From: Methanobacterium sp.
GTDB lineage: Archaea; Methanobacteriota; Methanobacteria; Methanobacteriales; Methanobacteriaceae
Assembly: GCF_016217785.1 (NCBI RefSeq)
Contig: NZ_JACRGA010000023.1
Coordinates: 62,001-126,000 of the forward strand
DNA: 64,000 bases
Direction of reading: 5' to 3'
Numbering within the stretch: position 1 is the first letter of the stretch; each line of letters begins with the position of its first letter. The notes under the pieces are model-generated. The model was not told where the DNA came from. It saw only the letters and a list, made by a program, of their open reading frames with translations, and ran no database searches. This document shows positions 61,601 to 64,000 of the stretch, piece by piece. A program made the translations under genes and the position numbers.

Positions 61601-62078
61601 TGAAATTCAGATTTTTGTCAATAACAAGACCATATTCAGGGAAAATCGCACCATCCTCAAGCATTATGGTATCACCGCTTAAAGCATCGGTAATGGCCTC
61701 TAAAATTGTGGGGTAAATGTATCCTGCAGGATGAGATCCACGGGCCACGGGCACTCCGCCATTATAGATCTGCGGGTCTTTTAATGTTTGATTCGTTTCA
61801 GAGTTTAAAGAATTTGATGAGTTATTAGTGTTTGAGGTGTTGGTGTTGGATGAGGATTGGTCAGTTGTCTGTGAATCCCCTTCTCCAGTAGTAGCAACTG
61901 TTAAATTGTTTGATGGAACTATAGTATTGTTCGATGATTCTTGAGTAGCTGCGACATCGTTGATAGCGCATGAAAATACGAAGACCAAGGTTAAAAGCAG
62001 TAATGGGACCATAACTTTAGCATTATATCTTGGAATGGATTTAAAGTTGTCTTTTTTGGTATTTGTTTGTTTTCTAAT
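58608..62078 (-). CDS. Giant adhesin-like surface protein with four tandem DUF11 repeats, ATT-start candidate
   Basis: About 1157 residues. GGAGGTGA (62084-62091) is followed 5 nt later by ATT at 62078, the same place as the ATA/TTG of the paralogues, and ATTAGA matches their ATAAGA. In-frame ATG (62096) and GTG (62087) also exist, but they sit in the SD. Signal peptide VPLLLLTLVFVFSCAINDVA; a Thr/Ser/Asn-rich linker; beta-helix with GGAIYNGG repeats (NNTATGNGGAI); four DUF11 domains of about 115 residues, near-identical; anchor QTTGAPIAG-helix-GTRKK. Confidence 0.82.
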   Translation of the reverse strand: MRKQTNTKKDNFKSIPRYNAKVMVPLLLLTLVFVFSCAINDVAATQESSNNTIVPSNNLTVATTGEGDSQTTDQSSSNTNTSNTNNSSNSLNSETNQTLKDPQIYNGGVPVARGSHPAGYIYPTILEAITDALSGDTIMLEDGAIFPEYGLVIDKNLNFNVFNNGYATIDGGNFGTIFIINNGVVVNLQNLILINGQGTLGGAIYNNGTLTVNNCTFADNAAQDGGAIYNGGTLTYTSVTLNSITVAENGGTLTVMNSTFTNNTATGNGGAIYNGGTIDVTSSTLTSVTITQNGGSLDVTGSTFTGNTALNGGAIYNGGTLNMDGSSTFTSVTITKNGGTLNVSNSTFTDNTATGNGGAINNDATINLDQSSTLTDSTITENGGTVTVTNGVFTGNAAENGGAISNDATFNVTNSSTLTRTIITRNGGTVTVLDSGIIGNTATGNGGGISNDATIDITNSSTFTGPATTTNGGTVTATNSAIIGNTASQDGGAISNDATFTSAGTAIANIAYTDYIIHNVATVTATFNTIAGNTALNDGGALFNNAILTVTDNTLTDSTLDNLAVATITDNALVSNNAVNEGDEIYNLALLTETDNVFTRSSLANGATVDAARNWWGSVSGPTVEDVFNSGGIVTVDPFLAYTMDLTITASNSAPNVGQQFSYTITVTNNGPDTATDVQVTDGIPAGLTFNSYTASQGTYYYATEIWNVGPLVSGASAVLQLFVTPTASVAGTTVTKNVTLINTNQTANATVVVPAAPVSDVTLTKTASNLAPNVGQQFSYTIIANNNGPGTATGVQVTDIIPAGLTFNSYTASQGTYNIATGIWDVGTLINGASAVLQLFVTPTSSVAGTTVINTANTTGQLVTATVVIPAAPISNVTLTKTASNILPVVGEQFSYTITATNNGPNTATGVQVTDIIPAGLTFNSYTASQGTYNIATGMWNVGTLASGASAVLQLFVTPTASVNGTTVINTANSTGQLVTATVVIPATPVANVVLTKTASNLAPNVGQQFSYTITTTNNGPNTATGVQVTDIIPAGLTFNSYTASQGTYNSATGIWDVGTLLNGESATLQLFVTPTTSVAGTTITNVATITAQNEFNQNINLPVNVTINVPGTNNANAATTTTNTVGMQTTGAPIAGIVLAILMVLGGFIGTRKK
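58790..60140 (-). repeat. Four near-identical DUF11-coding repeats of about 350 bp
   Basis: Units of about 345-351 bp within the adhesin. DNA blocks such as GCGGTGTAACTGTTGAAGGT recur unchanged at about 58947, 59292, 59641 and 59994, and the encoded PAGLTFNSYTASQGTY is common to all. Such identity indicates recent duplication or gene conversion. Confidence 0.8.
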
Positions 62079-62792
62079 CTTTTTCACCTCCTTCATGCTC
62101 AATAGTTTATCGTCCTCTGGGTTAATCAAACCTCTGAGACGTTTCAATATATAAATATAAAAGATTATTAAATCTTAATTTATTTTTAGATTACTATAAT
62201 GAGTTAGAATTAGTTTTTATCAGGTTAAAGTCCTTGGATGTTATCAAGTATCAAACCTCATAATAAGGTTGATGGACATTGAATTAAGTTACCAATAACA
62301 TGATTCCATACCAATTCTATATAATAATAATACCTTCCTAAGCAATATAACTTCCTATTAGTTATCCTTAGAAATTTGCATTCACAATTTATAAACTTTT
62401 TGATTTTTTTTATTCAAAAAAGAAGATAATGACAAGTATAAACACAATCTAATAATTATATCTCCTTACGATAATTAAAAAAAATATTAATTCTATGATC
62501 GTATAATTAACATATTTCCGGTTCTGAGTAGAGTTAGAACTACCCTTATATCTGACCCTATTTTTGAATGTTCCTTTAAGGGTGTTGAATTGATTGAAAG
62601 TAGGTATTCATTTAAGATATTTTTTAATTTATATCTATTTGCAATCTTCCTTTCTTTTTGAAAAATAAAAATATTTAATAATAACAATCAACAATTAAAA
62701 GGTTTTAATTATAATCATCAACATACTATTATATGGGGAAATAGGACCCTCAATTAGATAAAATTCAATTAATTCGTTGGAGAGTGAAAAAG
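62079..62792. other. Long AT-rich intergenic region
   Basis: Between the divergent adhesin and PRC-barrel genes. Apart from the promoters (SD of the adhesin at 62084, TATA-like CTATTATATGG near 62727) I see no gene. A 64-codon frame at 62493-62687 lacks an SD and recognisable content. Confidence 0.5.
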
Positions 62793-63032
62793 ATGAAAAT
62801 ATCAGATGAATTGATTGGTAAAGATGTTTTAGATGAATCTGGAGACCAAATAGGGTTAGTTAAAGATGTGGATTGGGATTTTGAAACCAACACAGTAAAA
62901 TCAATTATTTTAAAAGAAGCTGGGATATCAGCAAAAATTGGCCTAGGAGACAATAAAATAGTGCCCTATGAACTGATTGAAGCTATTGGCGATAAAGTAC
63001 TAATTAAAGGCAGAGTTTTCAAGACCGAATAA
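62793..63032 (+). CDS. PRC-barrel domain protein
   Basis: 79 residues from the ATG at 62793, with GGAGAGTGA plus 5 nt before it; a GTG three codons upstream lies in the SD. A single PRC-barrel: SDELIGKDVLDESGDQIGLV, then ISAKIGLGDNKIVPYELIEAI and KVLIKGR. Small archaeal PRC-barrel proteins bind partners such as RNA or cell-division factors; the role here is unknown. It is 66 bp before an Hsp20 gene and likely cotranscribed. Confidence 0.88.
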   Translation: MKISDELIGKDVLDESGDQIGLVKDVDWDFETNTVKSIILKEAGISAKIGLGDNKIVPYELIEAIGDKVLIKGRVFKTE

Positions 63033-63097
63033 TATATTGTGGTATGAAAATTTAATTTATTATTAGTGTATTGAATAAAAAAATTTGAGGGGAAAAA

Positions 63098-63661
63098 ATG
63101 GTCGATAAAAAAGAACTGGGAAAGAAAGTGGATGACATTAAATCTGATGTGTCTGATAAGAAAGATGATGTTAGTGATAGTATTAGTGAAATGAAAGATG
63201 ATGCTATGGATAAGAAGGATGAGATGCAAGATGAAATGGGGAAAAGAAAGACGCAGGCGGATAAATTGTTGAAAGAATTAGTGAACACAATTAAAGTCAA
63301 GCAAGTAGAAGTTGGGAAAACTCTATCAGATTACACATCTCTCCAAAAACCACTAGCCGACATTATTGAAACCAATGATAGCTTAATAATAAAAATAGAC
63401 CTTCCTGGTGTTACAAAGGAAGATATTGATATTGGAATTGCTGGTGAAACCATAGACATCATGGTAAAGTTCGAAGAGGAAAGTGAAGCTGACGACATCA
63501 ATTACATCCAAAAAGAGAGAAGTTACGGTGAAACCAAAAGAACAATTAAACTCCCGTCAGAAATAAAGGTTAAGAAAGCATCAGCTAACTTCAAAGACTC
63601 TGTTTTAACCATTAAACTACCTAAAATAGAAAAAAGACTACACAAAATTGATATTAACTAA
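63098..63661 (+). CDS. Small heat-shock protein (Hsp20) with charged N-terminal coiled coil
   Basis: 187 residues. The C-terminal alpha-crystallin domain (about 90-180) has DSLIIKIDLPGVTKEDIDI and the edge-strand SVLTIKLPKIEKR. The first 60 residues form a Lys/Asp-rich repeat (VSDKKDDVSDS, DAMDKKDEMQDEM), unlike the usual Hsp20 N terminus and more like LEA/apolipoprotein-type amphipathic helices. GAGGGGAAAAAATG marks the start. It probably prevents aggregation near membranes or under drying stress (inference). Confidence 0.85.
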   Translation: MVDKKELGKKVDDIKSDVSDKKDDVSDSISEMKDDAMDKKDEMQDEMGKRKTQADKLLKELVNTIKVKQVEVGKTLSDYTSLQKPLADIIETNDSLIIKIDLPGVTKEDIDIGIAGETIDIMVKFEEESEADDINYIQKERSYGETKRTIKLPSEIKVKKASANFKDSVLTIKLPKIEKRLHKIDIN

Positions 63662-63694
63662 ATTTTTTTCTTTTTTAATGGGGGGATGGTGGTT

Positions 63695-64000
63695 ATGGTA
63701 AGTGTTGGGGCTGTGGTTGAAGGTTTTATTTTGGCAATTATATTTACGGTAGTTTTAGCAATTTTGGGTGTTGGATCAGTTCTGGGATTGCCGGTGGCCC
63801 TGTTTGGTTTTCTAATAGCAGGTATAATAGTTGGTTACATCTCATATGGGGACATTGTTGATGGAACGATTAATGGAGCACTTATGGGTGTTGCCGGTGC
63901 AATAATATTGTGGCTTCTTAGTTTATTCAAAGGTCAAATTGCTGCATTTTCTGCCCAATTATCAACTTATGTCCCATTAAACTCACCGCAAGAAATAATA
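63695..64000 (+). CDS. Hypothetical Gly-rich membrane protein, 3' truncated
   Basis: The first 102 residues are visible; the frame is open to the window end. It starts MVSVGAVVEGFILAIIFTVV at 63695 (GGATGGTGGTT before it; ATG at 63686 is an alternative). Three hydrophobic helices, the segment YISYGDIVDGTINGALMG and Gly-rich helix ends resemble the DUF5518-like protein at 2833-3303. It lies 33 bp after the Hsp20 gene, probably the same operon. Confidence 0.65.
   Translation, partial: MVSVGAVVEGFILAIIFTVVLAILGVGSVLGLPVALFGFLIAGIIVGYISYGDIVDGTINGALMGVAGAIILWLLSLFKGQIAAFSAQLSTYVPLNSPQEII

Noticed and set aside
62493..62687. 64-codon minus-strand frame
   Set aside because: No SD, no recognisable content and composition typical of noncoding AT-rich DNA.

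Overview
This is a 64 kb chromosomal window from a methanogenic archaeon, most likely a Methanobacterium (order Methanobacteriales). Supporting evidence: AT-rich DNA, archaeal Shine-Dalgarno (SD) sites of the GGAGGTGAT type, archaeal information genes (ABCE1/Rli1, archaeal RNase J, NucS), a coenzyme F420 gene (cofH), an MTH538-type TIR protein, methanogen-style PAS/HisKA_2 kinases, and five giant surface adhesin-like proteins with parallel beta-helix and DUF11 repeats. No rRNA, tRNA, CRISPR array, intact insertion sequence or origin was recognised. Family names are by eye; no database search was possible.

Layout. 1-12 kb: housekeeping and transport (partial acetate/succinate transporter, tautomerase, GMC oxidoreductase, DtxR regulator, HEAT protein, two universal stress proteins with a CaCA antiporter and a SulP permease, ABCE1, RNase J). 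12-18.5 kb: a degraded small gene, a TetR regulator with its apparent tandem operator and a co-directional membrane gene, HIT protein, ZIP transporter, MFS transporter. 18.6-26 kb: M48 protease, NucS, a VWA/MoxR pair, a surface peptidase-like protein, TRAM protein. 26-31.5 kb: signalling block with a free-standing cobalamin-binding protein carrying the Wx9EH motif of B12 photoreceptors, a soluble HisKA_2 kinase, a nuclease-fold-like protein and a multi-PAS kinase. 32-47.5 kb: an adhesin island on the minus strand, with four full-length adhesins, two orphan C-terminal anchor relics, several copies of a TIR-tail repeat, one intact TIR gene, and regulators lying between the relics. 47.7-58 kb: a second surface peptidase-like protein, nitrilase, HEAT protein, PAS/GAF kinase with a response regulator, NudC, CofH. 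58.6-64 kb: a fifth adhesin with four near-identical DUF11 repeats, then PRC-barrel, Hsp20 and a partial membrane protein.

Most notable observations. (1) Four of five adhesin genes have a strong SD followed 4-5 nt later by ATA or ATT, in frame with a clear signal peptide and without a usable ATG/GTG/TTG at that place; the fifth adhesin has TTG at the same position. The MoxR ATPase gene likewise has no canonical start before its Walker A, and ATC lies at the expected spacing. ATG/GTG/TTG-only gene calling would remove the signal peptides and the P-loop. (2) The adhesin island looks like a tandem array of TIR-plus-adhesin units in several states of decay. (3) The cobalamin-binding protein beside a cytosolic histidine kinase suggests an uncharacterised B12-based sensory pathway.
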